Source: an uncultured Acetatifactor sp.
Lineage (GTDB): Bacteria > Bacillota > Clostridia > Lachnospirales > Lachnospiraceae
Direction of reading: 5' to 3'
Assembly: GCA_947631615.1 (NCBI GenBank)
Contig: CANRLX010000007.1
Span: forward strand, 1-64,000
DNA length: 64,000 nt
Below the pieces are notes generated by a model that was not told where the DNA came from, ran no database searches, and saw only the letters and a program-made list of their open reading frames with translations. How positions within the stretch are numbered: the first letter of the stretch is position 1; every line of letters begins with the position of its first letter. A program made the position numbers and the translations under genes. Below, piece by piece: positions 27,592-36,060 of the stretch.

Positions 27592-28767
27592 ATGAAGTTG
27601 CAGAAGAAAATTGCGGCGCTTTTGCTGGTATGGCTGATGACAGGCGTCGGTATCCTGACGGCCGGGCTTCGGGTCAGGGCAGCGGAGCTTAACGTGGCCG
27701 CGCCGTCCGTCATCCTGATAGAGGCGTCCACCGGACAGACCATTTACGAGCACGACTCCATGGAGCGCAGGAGCCCGGCCAGCATCACGAAGATCATGAC
27801 GCTCCTTCTCACCTTTGAGAAGCTGAAGGAGGGGAAGATCGGGCTGAACGACGAGGTGTCGGTCAGCGCCTATGCCAGCTCTATGGGCGGTTCGCAGGTC
27901 TATCTTGCGGAGGGGGAGGTACAGTCTCTGGACACCCTGATCAAATGTATCACGGTGGCATCCGGAAACGACGCCAGCGTGGCGGTGGCGGAATATATTG
28001 CCGGCAGCGAGGCGGCGTTTGTGGAGCTGATGAACCGCAAGGCGGAGGAACTCGGCATGACGGAGACGCACTTTGAGGACTGCTGCGGCCTGACGGATTC
28101 CGACGGGCACTATTCCTGCGCGAGGGATGTGGCCATCATGTCCAGGGAGCTGATCACGAAATATCCGGAGGTGTTCCACTATACGCAGATCTGGATGGAG
28201 GATATCACCCATGTGACCAGGCAGGGGACGACCAACTTTACGTTAAACAGCACCAACAAGCTGCTGAAGCAGTACCAGTGGACCACGGGGTTAAAGACCG
28301 GTTCCACCGACAAGGCGAAGTTTTGTATCTCCGCCACCGCCAGCAAGGACGGCATCGACCTGATCGCCGTGGTCATGGGATCGCCCACCGGCACCGACCG
28401 CTTTCAGGACGCCAAGACCCTTCTAAGCTACGGCTTCAGCGTGAGCGATCTGTACATAGATGAGAACCGGGACGCTCTGCCGCCCCTGGCGGTGAAGGGA
28501 GGCGTCGAGGAGGAGGTGCCTGTCCGGTATCTGGGCGAGTTCCGCTATCTGGACACCTCGGGGAGCCAGCTGGAGCAGGTGGAAAAGGTGATCGATCTGC
28601 CTGAGAGCGCAGGCGCGCCCCTGGAAGAGGGCGCCGTCGCCGGCTACGCCAGATATCTGTTAAACGGCGCGGAGATCGGAAACGTCCCGATCCTTTACGC
28701 GCAGAGCGTGGAGAAAGCAGGCTACGGCGACTACCTGAAGAAGGCGTGGGGGTATTTCCTTTTGTAA
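27592..28767 (+). CDS. D-alanyl-D-alanine carboxypeptidase (peptidase S11)
   Basis: A penicillin-binding D,D-carboxypeptidase that trims the terminal D-Ala of peptidoglycan stem peptides outside the membrane. The 391-residue precursor has an N-terminal signal sequence (residues about 4-31, ending VRAAEL). The catalytic triad motifs are S64-x-x-K67 (SITK), S124-G-N126 and K235-T-G. A C-terminal PBP5-type beta domain follows, with a final hydrophobic tail. The ATG at 27592 gives a proper signal peptide; the GTG at 27577 would add five residues and overlaps the ribosome site. That site lies inside a terminator-like hairpin. A promoter for the next gene overlaps the stop. Confidence 0.93.
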   Translation: MKLQKKIAALLLVWLMTGVGILTAGLRVRAAELNVAAPSVILIEASTGQTIYEHDSMERRSPASITKIMTLLLTFEKLKEGKIGLNDEVSVSAYASSMGGSQVYLAEGEVQSLDTLIKCITVASGNDASVAVAEYIAGSEAAFVELMNRKAEELGMTETHFEDCCGLTDSDGHYSCARDVAIMSRELITKYPEVFHYTQIWMEDITHVTRQGTTNFTLNSTNKLLKQYQWTTGLKTGSTDKAKFCISATASKDGIDLIAVVMGSPTGTDRFQDAKTLLSYGFSVSDLYIDENRDALPPLAVKGGVEEEVPVRYLGEFRYLDTSGSQLEQVEKVIDLPESAGAPLEEGAVAGYARYLLNGAEIGNVPILYAQSVEKAGYGDYLKKAWGYFLL

Positions 28768-28790
28768 AATAGAAAATCCTGTGCTATAAT
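28762..28790 (+). promoter_or_regulatory. Promoter of the phosphoesterase gene
   Basis: TTGTAA (28762-28767) and TATAAT (28785-28790) are 17 bases apart. The -35 element includes the stop codon of the carboxypeptidase gene. Confidence 0.72.
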
Positions 28791-28866
28791 GGATATTATC
28801 TATAAACGGAAAGAGGCGTATGGTTCCGCCGAAAAGGACGGACTTGGATCAGAGAAAGGTTGTGAC

Positions 28867-29739
28867 ATGACGGATATTTTGTTTACTGTCGGGGGCGTGA
28901 TCCTGCTGGTGTTTCTGTGGATCGCGCTCTACGACAGCAATCGTTTTACCCTGACCGGCTATCGGGTCGAGGACAGGCGCATCCAAAAAAACTGCAGGGC
29001 GGTGGTGCTTTCGGACCTCCACAACAAGCAGTACGGAAAAAACAATGAAAAACTGCTGGAGGCGATTCGGGCATCCGAGCCGGACTTTATTTTGGTGGCC
29101 GGAGATATCCTGACGGCAAAGCCGGGGAAACGGCTGGATATAGCTCTGCACCTGATGGCGGAGCTTGCGGGACAGTATCCTGTCTACTACGGGAACGGAA
29201 ATCACGAGCACCGGCTGAAGCTCTACCCGAAGGTCTACGGCGATATGGGGGACCGGTACGAGGAGGGGCTTAAGGCTGCCGGAATCGACAGGCTGGTAAA
29301 CTGTCATGTGGAGCTGGAGGAGCTGGGGCTGGATATTTACGGGGTGGAGCTGGACAGGTTCTACTATAAGCGCTTTCGGGTGCAGCACATGGAGCCGGAT
29401 TATCTGGGACAGATTTTGGGGACGCCGGATGAGAGGCACTTTACCGTTCTGATCGCCCACAATCCGGATTATTTCCCCCAGTATGCAGAGTGGGGGGCGG
29501 ATCTGGTGCTGGCGGGCCACGTGCACGGCGGCATGGTGCGGATCCCCTTTCTAAACAGGGGCGTGCTGTCGCCCAATGTCCGCTTCTTTCCCAAATACGA
29601 CGGGGGAGAGTACCGCAGGGGAGGGGCGCGGATGCTTTTGAGCCGCGGGCTTGGGATGCACACGATCCCCATACGGCTCTTTAATCCGGGGGAGCTTATG
29701 GTGGTGGAGTTTTCCGCGGGAGAGGAAGGCCGCCCCTAG
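28867..29739 (+). CDS. Membrane-anchored metallophosphoesterase (YkuE/YaeI-like)
   Basis: A 290-residue calcineurin-like phosphoesterase. A single N-terminal membrane segment (residues about 4-22) is followed by the dimetal site motifs: LSDLHNKQYG, VAGDILTA, GNGNHEHR, a His in IAHNPDYF and the closing AGHVHGG. The first motif has SDLH, as in YkuE/YaeI-type enzymes, which act on lipid or pyrophosphate substrates near the membrane. AAAGG lies 8 bases ahead of the ATG at 28867; the longer frame from 28789 covers the promoter and leader. The substrate is not evident from the sequence. Independent transcription is likely, from TATAAT at 28785. Confidence 0.9.
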   Translation: MTDILFTVGGVILLVFLWIALYDSNRFTLTGYRVEDRRIQKNCRAVVLSDLHNKQYGKNNEKLLEAIRASEPDFILVAGDILTAKPGKRLDIALHLMAELAGQYPVYYGNGNHEHRLKLYPKVYGDMGDRYEEGLKAAGIDRLVNCHVELEELGLDIYGVELDRFYYKRFRVQHMEPDYLGQILGTPDERHFTVLIAHNPDYFPQYAEWGADLVLAGHVHGGMVRIPFLNRGVLSPNVRFFPKYDGGEYRRGGARMLLSRGLGMHTIPIRLFNPGELMVVEFSAGEEGRP

Positions 29740-29751
29740 AAGTTTTCCGAT

Positions 29752-29780
29752 TTGCAAAAAGAGAGCTTTGCTGATATAAT
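29752..29780 (+). promoter_or_regulatory. Promoter of the scpAB operon
   Basis: TTGCAA (29752-29757) and TATAAT (29775-29780) with 17-base spacing, 31 bases ahead of scpA. Confidence 0.82.
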
Positions 29781-29811
29781 AAAGTTGTATCTTGGCAAAA
29801 AGAGGTAAATC

Positions 29812-30558
29812 ATGGCGATTCCCGTAAAGCTGGAAGCCTTTGAAGGGCCGTTGGACCTTCTGCTTCACCTGATAGAGAAAAACAAAATAGATATTTATGA
29901 TATCCCTATCGTGGAGATCACGGAGCAGTATCTCGACTATATCCGTAAGATGCAGGAGCGGGATATGAACGTGGTGAGCGAGTTTTTGGTGATGGCGGCG
30001 ACGCTGGTGGACATCAAGTGCAGGATGCTCCTTCCCAAGGAAGTCAACGAGGAGGGGGAGGAGGAAGACCCCAGGGCGGAGCTGGTACAGAAGCTTTTGG
30101 AGTACAAGATGTACAAGTTTATGTCCTTCGAGCTGAGAGACAGACAGGTGGATGCCGCCCGAAACCTGTACAGAAAACCGCACCTTCCCGAGGAGGTGGC
30201 GGCGTACAGACAGCCCATCGACTACGAGGAGCTGATCGGGGATATGAACCTGAATAAGCTCCATGAGATTTTCCGGTCCATCCTCCGAAAGCAGGAGGAC
30301 AAGATCGACCCCATCCGGAGCCAGTACGGCAACATCGAGAAGGATGAGATCGACATGGACGTGAAGACTCTGTATGTGGAGGCGTACGCCCGAGAGCACA
30401 AAAGCTTCAGCTTTCGGAAGCTCTTAGAGAAGCAGACGAGCAGGATGGAGGTCATCGTGACCTTTCTGATCATCCTGGAGCTGATGAAGACAGGCAAGAT
30501 CACCATCAGCCAGAGGGACCTGTTTGACGACATTATGATTACCTCCAATGTGGCGTAG
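29812..30558 (+). CDS. scpA: Condensin kleisin subunit ScpA
   Basis: ScpA closes the SMC ring that compacts and segregates the chromosome. The 248-residue protein starts with the family signature FEGPLDLLLHLIEKNKIDIY and ends in a winged-helix that binds the Smc head (ITISQRDLFDDIMI). The middle is acidic and helical. GAGGT precedes the ATG at 29812. scpB follows after 21 bases, giving the standard scpA-scpB order. smc itself is not in the window. Confidence 0.97.
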   Translation: MAIPVKLEAFEGPLDLLLHLIEKNKIDIYDIPIVEITEQYLDYIRKMQERDMNVVSEFLVMAATLVDIKCRMLLPKEVNEEGEEEDPRAELVQKLLEYKMYKFMSFELRDRQVDAARNLYRKPHLPEEVAAYRQPIDYEELIGDMNLNKLHEIFRSILRKQEDKIDPIRSQYGNIEKDEIDMDVKTLYVEAYAREHKSFSFRKLLEKQTSRMEVIVTFLIILELMKTGKITISQRDLFDDIMITSNVA

Positions 30559-30579
30559 AGAGATGGAGAAGAGGAAAAG

Positions 30580-31149
30580 ATGGATAGGACCAGAGCAGAG
30601 GCAGTGATCGAAGCGATCCTTTTCACCATGGGAGAGACCGTGGAGATCAGCAGGCTTGCCGACGTGATAGAGGAAGACGTAAAGACTACAAGAGAACTTT
30701 TGCAGGAGATGGCGGAGCGGTACGACAGGGAGGACAGAGGGATCGCGCTGACTCAGTTTGACGACGCGGTGCAGCTCTGCACCAAGGCGGATATGTACGA
30801 GTATCTGATCAAGATCGCCAAGGCGCCCAGGAAAATGACGCTGACGGACACCGTGCTCGAGACTTTGTCCATCATCGCCTACAAGCAGCCGGTGACCAGG
30901 CTGGATGTGGAGCGCGTCCGTGGGGTCAGCTGCGACCACGCCATCAACAAGCTCTTAGAATACGATCTGATCATGGAGCTGGGAAGGCTGGACGCCCCGG
31001 GGAGGCCCCTTCTCTTCGGTACGACGGAGCAGTTTCTGCGGTGCTTTGGCGTCAAGAGCCTGGAGGAGCTGCCGGAGATGAATCCCGTTCAGCTGGAGGA
31101 ATTTAAAAAGCAGGCGGAGGAAGAAGTCCAGCTGCAGCTGGACGTGTAA
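30580..31149 (+). CDS. scpB: Condensin subunit ScpB
   Basis: ScpB binds as a dimer to the centre of ScpA. The 189-residue product has two winged-helix domains; the best markers are EAILFTMGETVEISRLADVI and LETLSIIAYKQPVTRLDVE with RGV following. The C-terminus is an acidic helical tail rich in Glu and Gln. The ATG at 30580 has an AGAGGA ribosome site. It is co-transcribed with scpA from the promoter at 29752 and probably with the PilZ gene 31 bases later. Confidence 0.97.
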   Translation: MDRTRAEAVIEAILFTMGETVEISRLADVIEEDVKTTRELLQEMAERYDREDRGIALTQFDDAVQLCTKADMYEYLIKIAKAPRKMTLTDTVLETLSIIAYKQPVTRLDVERVRGVSCDHAINKLLEYDLIMELGRLDAPGRPLLFGTTEQFLRCFGVKSLEELPEMNPVQLEEFKKQAEEEVQLQLDV

Positions 31150-31180
31150 CCGCGGGCGCCGCCGGCGGGGAGAGGAACCT

Positions 31181-31858
31181 ATGGTACTTCAAGATTTACA
31201 GGTAAGCGATGAATTGAACCTGGAGATCCACTGGGGAGAGATCTCCTACAGCGTGCCCACCAAGGTGGTCGTGGTGTTAAAGGAGGCGATCCTGGTGAAT
31301 CCGTTTGTGAGCCAGGGGATCGTGCTGGATCTGGACTCCGACAAATTTAAGGATATGCGGTACAATATTGTGTCCAAGGACAAGAAGGACGGACATGCCA
31401 TCACCTGGAAAAACGTTGTGATCCAGAAGACCAAATACCGCAACATCACGCTGTATCAGGTGGAGTCGCCCAAGTATGCCCAGCAGGCGCAGCACAGCGA
31501 GCGCAGAGAGAACAACCGGATGCTGGTGGACAAGGTGGGATCGGTCTGCGCCGGAGACCGGTCGGTCAAGCACAAGGCGGTGATCCACGACATCAGCTCC
31601 GGCGGCGTTTCCTTCTATGTGGCGGCGGGGTTTGAGACGGACGGCAGGAGCATCCTGGTGGAGTTTGACGACGTGGTGAGAGAGCGCAATTACCACCTGC
31701 ACATAGAGTGCGTCTTTGTTCGGGAGGTGAAGCAGAACGAGCACCTGCTGATCGGCTGTTCGTTTAAAAGCGCGGAGCGCAATCTCCTGGAATACGTCTG
31801 CCTGAAGCGCATGGGCGAGACGACGGACGGGGAGAACCGAGAGGAAAATGAGGAATAG
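31181..31858 (+). CDS. PilZ-domain protein, probable c-di-GMP receptor
   Basis: A 225-residue YcgR-like protein. Residues 1-100 form a YcgR-type N-terminal domain (LNLEIHWGEISYSVPTKVV). The PilZ domain has the RxxxR motif (R109-R113 in RRENNR) and DISSGG (137-142), the two elements that bind cyclic di-GMP. Such proteins adjust motility, adhesion or envelope synthesis. The C-terminal tail is acidic and probably disordered. GGGAGAGGA precedes the ATG at 31181. It sits between scpB and a carboxypeptidase gene, with no flagellar gene in the window, although an orphan cheR lies at 48100. Confidence 0.85.
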   Translation: MVLQDLQVSDELNLEIHWGEISYSVPTKVVVVLKEAILVNPFVSQGIVLDLDSDKFKDMRYNIVSKDKKDGHAITWKNVVIQKTKYRNITLYQVESPKYAQQAQHSERRENNRMLVDKVGSVCAGDRSVKHKAVIHDISSGGVSFYVAAGFETDGRSILVEFDDVVRERNYHLHIECVFVREVKQNEHLLIGCSFKSAERNLLEYVCLKRMGETTDGENREENEE

Positions 31859-31906
31859 AGGAGCCGAAAGCCTCATAGGATTTTACAAAAAGCCGGGAAG
31901 TTTTGT

Positions 31907-33235
31907 ATGCGGTTTAAAAAGATCATAGGAGGCTTTCTCTGTGCCCTCCTGTTTTTGGGGCAGGCGGCGGACGCCTCCGCCGAGGAGGAAGGCGGGGCGG
32001 ATGATTTGTCCCTCTACGCCAAAGCCGCGGTGCTGATGGATGCGGATTCCGGCAGGATCCTCTACGGCAAGGACGAGAACACCCCCATGGCGATGGCCAG
32101 CACGACGAAGATCATGACCTGCATCACCGTCCTGGAGAACGGCGATCCGGACGATGTGCTGACCGTCTCCCCCTACGCGGCCGGTATGCCCAAGGTGAAA
32201 TTATATCTGAGCGCGGGGGAGCAGTATCGGGTGGGGGATCTGCTTTTTTCCCTGATGCTGGAATCCCACAACGATTCGGCGGTGGCGCTGGCGGAATACA
32301 TAGGGAAGCGATACCTCTCTCCGGATCTGCAGGCGAAGGATTCGGCGGAGTTTACCGTGGAGGAGAGCAAGAAGGCGGTGGCGGCGTTCGCGGCGCTGAT
32401 GAATCGGAAGGCGGCGGAGCTTGGCTGCACCCAGACCTATTTTATCACGCCCAACGGACTGGACGCCACGGAGACGATCACTCTGGAGAGCGGGGAGGTG
32501 GTCACGAAGGAGCACTGCACCACGGCTGCGGAGCTTGCGAGGATTATGGCGTACTGCATACGGGAATCCGCCCAAAAGGACGCCTTTCTGGAGATCACCC
32601 GAACGCCCGGCTACAGCTTCAGCGCAAACGGCAGGAGCTTTACCTGCACGAACCACAATGCCTTTCTGACCATGATGGACGGCGCGCTCTCGGGTAAGAC
32701 CGGATTTACCAACAAGGCGGGGTACTGCTACGTGGGAGCCTTAGAGCGGGACGGCAGGACCTTCGTGGTGGCCCTTTTGGCGTGCGGATGGCCCAACAAT
32801 AAGACCTATAAGTGGAGCGACACGAAGGAGCTCATGCAGTACGGCATCGACCATTATTTTTATAAAAGCTTTCGGGAGGAGGACGTGGCCTTTGACCCCG
32901 ATACCCTTTCAGCGATCCCCGTCTTCGGCGGGCGCACCGATATCCTGGGGGATGTGGCGTACACGGATGTGGAGGTAGTCAGACAGGATGCGGCAGAGAA
33001 GCAGGAGGAGGTGGAGGGGATTCTGCTTCGGGAGGATGAAACGGTACAGGTGGTGTACCATGTGAAGGACCAGCTTACGGCGCCGGTCCGCGCGGGCGCG
33101 GTGGTGGGGGACGTAAGCTACCTGGTGGACGACAGGGTCTACTACACGGAACAGATCGTCGCCGCCGACACTGTGGAAAAGATCGATCTTCCCTGGTGCG
33201 TGGAACAGATCCGCCTGCGTTTTTGCCTGCATTGA
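31907..33235 (+). CDS. D-alanyl-D-alanine carboxypeptidase (peptidase S11), second copy
   Basis: A second secreted S11 carboxypeptidase, 442 residues, acting on peptidoglycan. A signal peptide ends near residue 25 (ADASAEEE). The catalytic motifs are S65-T-T-K68, S120-H-N122 and KTGFTNKAG. The middle motif is SHN instead of the commoner SGN. An insertion between motifs two and three (about residues 130-190) makes it longer than the gene at 27592. A beta domain with VDDRVYYTEQ closes the protein. The ribosome site is modest (GGGAAG). A strong terminator follows 39 bases after the stop and ends the scpA operon. Confidence 0.92.
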   Translation: MRFKKIIGGFLCALLFLGQAADASAEEEGGADDLSLYAKAAVLMDADSGRILYGKDENTPMAMASTTKIMTCITVLENGDPDDVLTVSPYAAGMPKVKLYLSAGEQYRVGDLLFSLMLESHNDSAVALAEYIGKRYLSPDLQAKDSAEFTVEESKKAVAAFAALMNRKAAELGCTQTYFITPNGLDATETITLESGEVVTKEHCTTAAELARIMAYCIRESAQKDAFLEITRTPGYSFSANGRSFTCTNHNAFLTMMDGALSGKTGFTNKAGYCYVGALERDGRTFVVALLACGWPNNKTYKWSDTKELMQYGIDHYFYKSFREEDVAFDPDTLSAIPVFGGRTDILGDVAYTDVEVVRQDAAEKQEEVEGILLREDETVQVVYHVKDQLTAPVRAGAVVGDVSYLVDDRVYYTEQIVAADTVEKIDLPWCVEQIRLRFCLH

Positions 33236-33274
33236 GACGGGGGACCCCAGAAAATGTAAAAAATATGAAAAAAA

Positions 33275-33306
33275 ATGCAATTCGTTCTTTGCGAGTTGCA
33301 TTTTTT
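33275..33306 (+). terminator. Terminator of the scpA operon
   Basis: A 10-bp stem, ATGCAATTCG / CGAGTTGCAT (one wobble), with a 7-base loop is followed by six T and preceded by an A-run. Transcription could therefore stop in both directions. Confidence 0.9.
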
Positions 33307-33316
33307 GTGTTATACT
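33289..33316 (+). promoter_or_regulatory. Candidate promoter of the decarboxylase cluster
   Basis: TTGCGA (33289-33294) and TATACT (33311-33316) have 16-base spacing. The -35 element lies within the terminator arm. Another A+T-rich stretch (33325-33350) could supply a different -10. Confidence 0.4.
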
Positions 33317-33366
33317 TCTAAAGGCGTTAATATGTTATCATTTATTATAAATGGAGGGCTGAAAGC

Positions 33367-34797
33367 ATGAGTACTACTTCAAAAGCGAGTCAAAGAATAG
33401 CGGCTTTACTCGACGACAACAGTTTCGTTGAAATCGGCGGACTTGTCACGGCAAGAGCTACTGATTTTAATCAGAAACCAACGGAGACTCCCTCGGACGG
33501 CGTAGTCACCGGATACGGAGTCATCGGCGGGAATCCTGTGTATGTGTACAGCCAGGATGCAGCCGTTATGAACGGCACCATCGGTGAGATGCACGCAAAA
33601 AAGATCGGAAACCTCTATGATCTGGCGATGAAGACGGGAGCGCCCATCATCGGCCTGATCGACTGTGCCGGACTGCGGCTGCAAGAGGCGACCGATGCCC
33701 TGGCGGCGTTCGGAGAGATTTATCTGAAGCAGACGCTGGCTTCCGGCGTGATCCCCCAGATCACCGCCATCTTTGGAACCTGTGGCGGCGGACTGGCTCT
33801 GTTCCCCACCCTGACGGATTTCACCTTCATGGAGGAGAAGAGCGCAAAGCTGTTCGTCAACGCGCCCAATGCGCTGGACGGCAACGAGATTTCCAGAAAT
33901 GACACTTCCTCCGCAAAATTCCAGTCTGAGGAGAGCGGTATTGTGGATGTGGTCGCCGACGAGGCTTCCATCTATACAAAGATACGGGATCTGGTGAGCT
34001 TTTTGCCCGCGAACAACGAGGACACGGTGAGCCTTGCCGAGTGCACGGACGATCTGAACCGGGTGAACGAGGAGCTGGCAGGCTGTGTGGGAGATACCTC
34101 TGTGGCTCTGTCCATTCTGGCGGACGATCAGGATTTCTTTGAGGTGAAGGCAGGCTATGCCAAGGAGATGGTGACGGGCTTCTTACGCCTGAACGGTGTG
34201 ACCGTGGGCGCGGTGGCCAACCGCTCCGAGGTGCTCGACGAGAAGGGCGAGACGGCCGAGAAGCTGGATGCGGTTCTGACCGCGAAGGGCTGCGAGAAGG
34301 CGGCGGATTTTGTAAACTTCTGCGACGCCTTCGGGATTCCCGTGCTGACCCTCACCAATGTGAAGGGCTACGAGGCTACCGTGTGCTCCGAGAAGCGCAT
34401 CGCCAAGGCCGCTGCCAGACTGGCCTACGCGTTTGCAAACGCCACCGTTCCCAAGGTGAACGTGGTGATCGGACAGGCGTACGGCACCGCCTATGTGGTG
34501 ATGAATTCCAAGGCGTTGGGAGCGGATATTACGATGGCATGGCCGGACGCAAAGATCGGCACCATGGACAGCAGGCTGGCGGCCAAGATCATGTACGATG
34601 GCCAGGGCGCTTCCGTGATCGAGGAGAAGGCGGCGGAGTACGAGGCGCTTGCCCTCAATGTGAACAGCGCTGCAAGGAGAGGATATGTGGATCAGATCGT
34701 CAGTGCGGCTGACACCCGGAAATATGTGATCGGCGCATTGGAAATGCTGTTTACAAAGCGCGAGGATCTTCCCGACAAAAAACACGGAACAGTCTAG
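33367..34797 (+). CDS. Carboxyltransferase subunit, MmdA/12S-like, divergent
   Basis: A 476-residue crotonase-fold carboxyltransferase related to the alpha subunit of methylmalonyl-CoA decarboxylase and to the 12S subunit of transcarboxylase. These enzymes move a carboxyl group between an acyl-CoA and biotin. Both halves are present: GLIDCAGLRLQEATDAL, GTCGGGLALFPTLTDFTF and, in the second half, AYGTAYVVMNSKALGADI with AWPDAKIG. Several family marks are altered. The usual GARIQEG, GPCAGG and GFLPG motifs read GLRLQEA, GTCGGG and NVKGYEA, so the acyl-CoA substrate cannot be assumed. It opens a five-gene cluster with a membrane anchor, biotin carrier, OadB pump and a second carboxyltransferase. 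Function inferred from family and context. Confidence 0.83.
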   Translation: MSTTSKASQRIAALLDDNSFVEIGGLVTARATDFNQKPTETPSDGVVTGYGVIGGNPVYVYSQDAAVMNGTIGEMHAKKIGNLYDLAMKTGAPIIGLIDCAGLRLQEATDALAAFGEIYLKQTLASGVIPQITAIFGTCGGGLALFPTLTDFTFMEEKSAKLFVNAPNALDGNEISRNDTSSAKFQSEESGIVDVVADEASIYTKIRDLVSFLPANNEDTVSLAECTDDLNRVNEELAGCVGDTSVALSILADDQDFFEVKAGYAKEMVTGFLRLNGVTVGAVANRSEVLDEKGETAEKLDAVLTAKGCEKAADFVNFCDAFGIPVLTLTNVKGYEATVCSEKRIAKAAARLAYAFANATVPKVNVVIGQAYGTAYVVMNSKALGADITMAWPDAKIGTMDSRLAAKIMYDGQGASVIEEKAAEYEALALNVNSAARRGYVDQIVSAADTRKYVIGALEMLFTKREDLPDKKHGTV

Positions 34798-34814
34798 GAA
34801 AGGGTGGTTATAAG

Positions 34815-35612
34815 ATGAAGAAATTTGTTGCTTTGGTATGTATGATTACCTGCATCTTCGGATTGACCGCCTGCGGAGACGAGGAGAGCTTGACCAAGCA
34901 GGAGGCCGATAAGGTTTCCGCGGCGGAGGAGATAGCGGCCGACGTCATTGTTCCCCTGATCGAGGGATATGCCAACGATGAGGAGCTTGACCTGAGCCAG
35001 TACAGTGCGGAGGAGATCGCATACTTTGTGGAGAGCAGCTCCGGCGTTGTGACGGACGGCTATGCGTTCCGCAACGCGGTGACCTCCTTTCAGTCCGGTT
35101 TGGAGGATGTGGGCGAGATCGTGTCCGTCGGGGACGCGGAGGCTGTCATCGACGACAAGCAGATCATCGTGACGGTGCAGATCCAGGGCTCCGAGAAGGA
35201 CGCGGAGGCGGAAGTGATCTTCAGCAACGATATTTTCCTGGATCTGGAGTCGGCGGCTCTAAACCCGATCTCCGGCATGGGAGAGCTGGTGAAAAACGCG
35301 GCGTTAAATACCCTGATCGGCATGGGCACCGTGTTTATCGTGCTGATCCTGATCAGCGCGATCATCTCCTGTCTCAAGATCGTTCCGAAGCTCCAGGAAA
35401 AATGGACGAAGAAGGAAACGCAAGACGCGCTGGCAGCCGGAAACGGCAACAGCCAGGCGCCGGCCGCAGAGAGCTATGAGGCAGAGGATCTGTCCGGCGA
35501 TCAGGAGCTCGTTGCGGTTATCGCGGCTGCGATCGCGGCATACGAGGGCTCCGCTTCCGCGGACGGCTTTGTCGTTCGCTCTATTCACAAGGTTAATCGC
35601 GCAAGACGCTAA
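34815..35612 (+). CDS. OadG/MmdD-like anchor subunit fused to a lipoprotein head
   Basis: A 265-residue protein. The N-terminus is a lipoprotein signal with lipobox LTAC (cysteine near residue 20). An extracellular domain of about 130 residues follows, then one membrane segment (TLIGMGTVFIVLILISAIIS) with the KIVPKL start of the OadG family. The cytoplasmic tail ends in ELVAVIAAAIAAYEG and FVVRSIHKV, the conserved end of OadG/MmdD anchors. Usual OadG proteins have only about 80-130 residues, so the external domain is an addition. The subunit should hold the carboxyltransferase and biotin carrier at the OadB pump. The gene starts 17 bases after the previous stop. Confidence 0.85.
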   Translation: MKKFVALVCMITCIFGLTACGDEESLTKQEADKVSAAEEIAADVIVPLIEGYANDEELDLSQYSAEEIAYFVESSSGVVTDGYAFRNAVTSFQSGLEDVGEIVSVGDAEAVIDDKQIIVTVQIQGSEKDAEAEVIFSNDIFLDLESAALNPISGMGELVKNAALNTLIGMGTVFIVLILISAIISCLKIVPKLQEKWTKKETQDALAAGNGNSQAPAAESYEAEDLSGDQELVAVIAAAIAAYEGSASADGFVVRSIHKVNRARR

Positions 35613-35636
35613 AAATTATATTTGGAGGAATGAAAA

Positions 35637-36011
35637 ATGAAAAATTATACCATCACCGTCAACGGAAACGTATATGATGTAGTAGTGGAGGAGGGCGCAT
35701 CCACCGGCGCGCCGGTGGCAGCCAAGGCTCCCGCAGCGCCCAAGGCGGCACCCAAGGCGGCTCCCGCCACAGCACCCAAGGCAGCCGGCGCGGCCGGAAG
35801 CGTGCGGATTGAGGCCGGCGCAGCCGGAAAGGTGTTCAAGATCGAGGCAAACGTCGGTCAGGCAGTAAAGAAGGGAGATCCGGTCGTTATCGTTGAGGCA
35901 ATGAAGATGGAGATCCCTGTGGTGGCTCCTCAGGACGGCACTGTGGCAAGCGTCAATGTGGCAGTGGGAGATTCCGTTGAGGCCGGTGCTCTGCTTGCGA
36001 CCTTAAACTAA
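35637..36011 (+). CDS. Biotin carrier protein of the decarboxylase
   Basis: A 124-residue biotinyl protein. After a short beta start (MKNYTITVNGNVYDVVVEE) comes an Ala/Pro/Lys-rich flexible linker (about residues 23-54), then the biotinyl domain. The biotin attachment site is K90 in EAMKME. It shuttles carboxyl-biotin between a carboxyltransferase and the membrane pump. It is the only biotin carrier in the cluster, and neither carboxyltransferase has its own biotinyl domain, so both must share it. GGAGG precedes the ATG at 35637. Confidence 0.95.
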   Translation: MKNYTITVNGNVYDVVVEEGASTGAPVAAKAPAAPKAAPKAAPATAPKAAGAAGSVRIEAGAAGKVFKIEANVGQAVKKGDPVVIVEAMKMEIPVVAPQDGTVASVNVAVGDSVEAGALLATLN

Positions 36012-36060
36012 TCAGGGACTGATTGGAAACTAAGGCAGAACAGAGACAGGAGGTTAAAAA

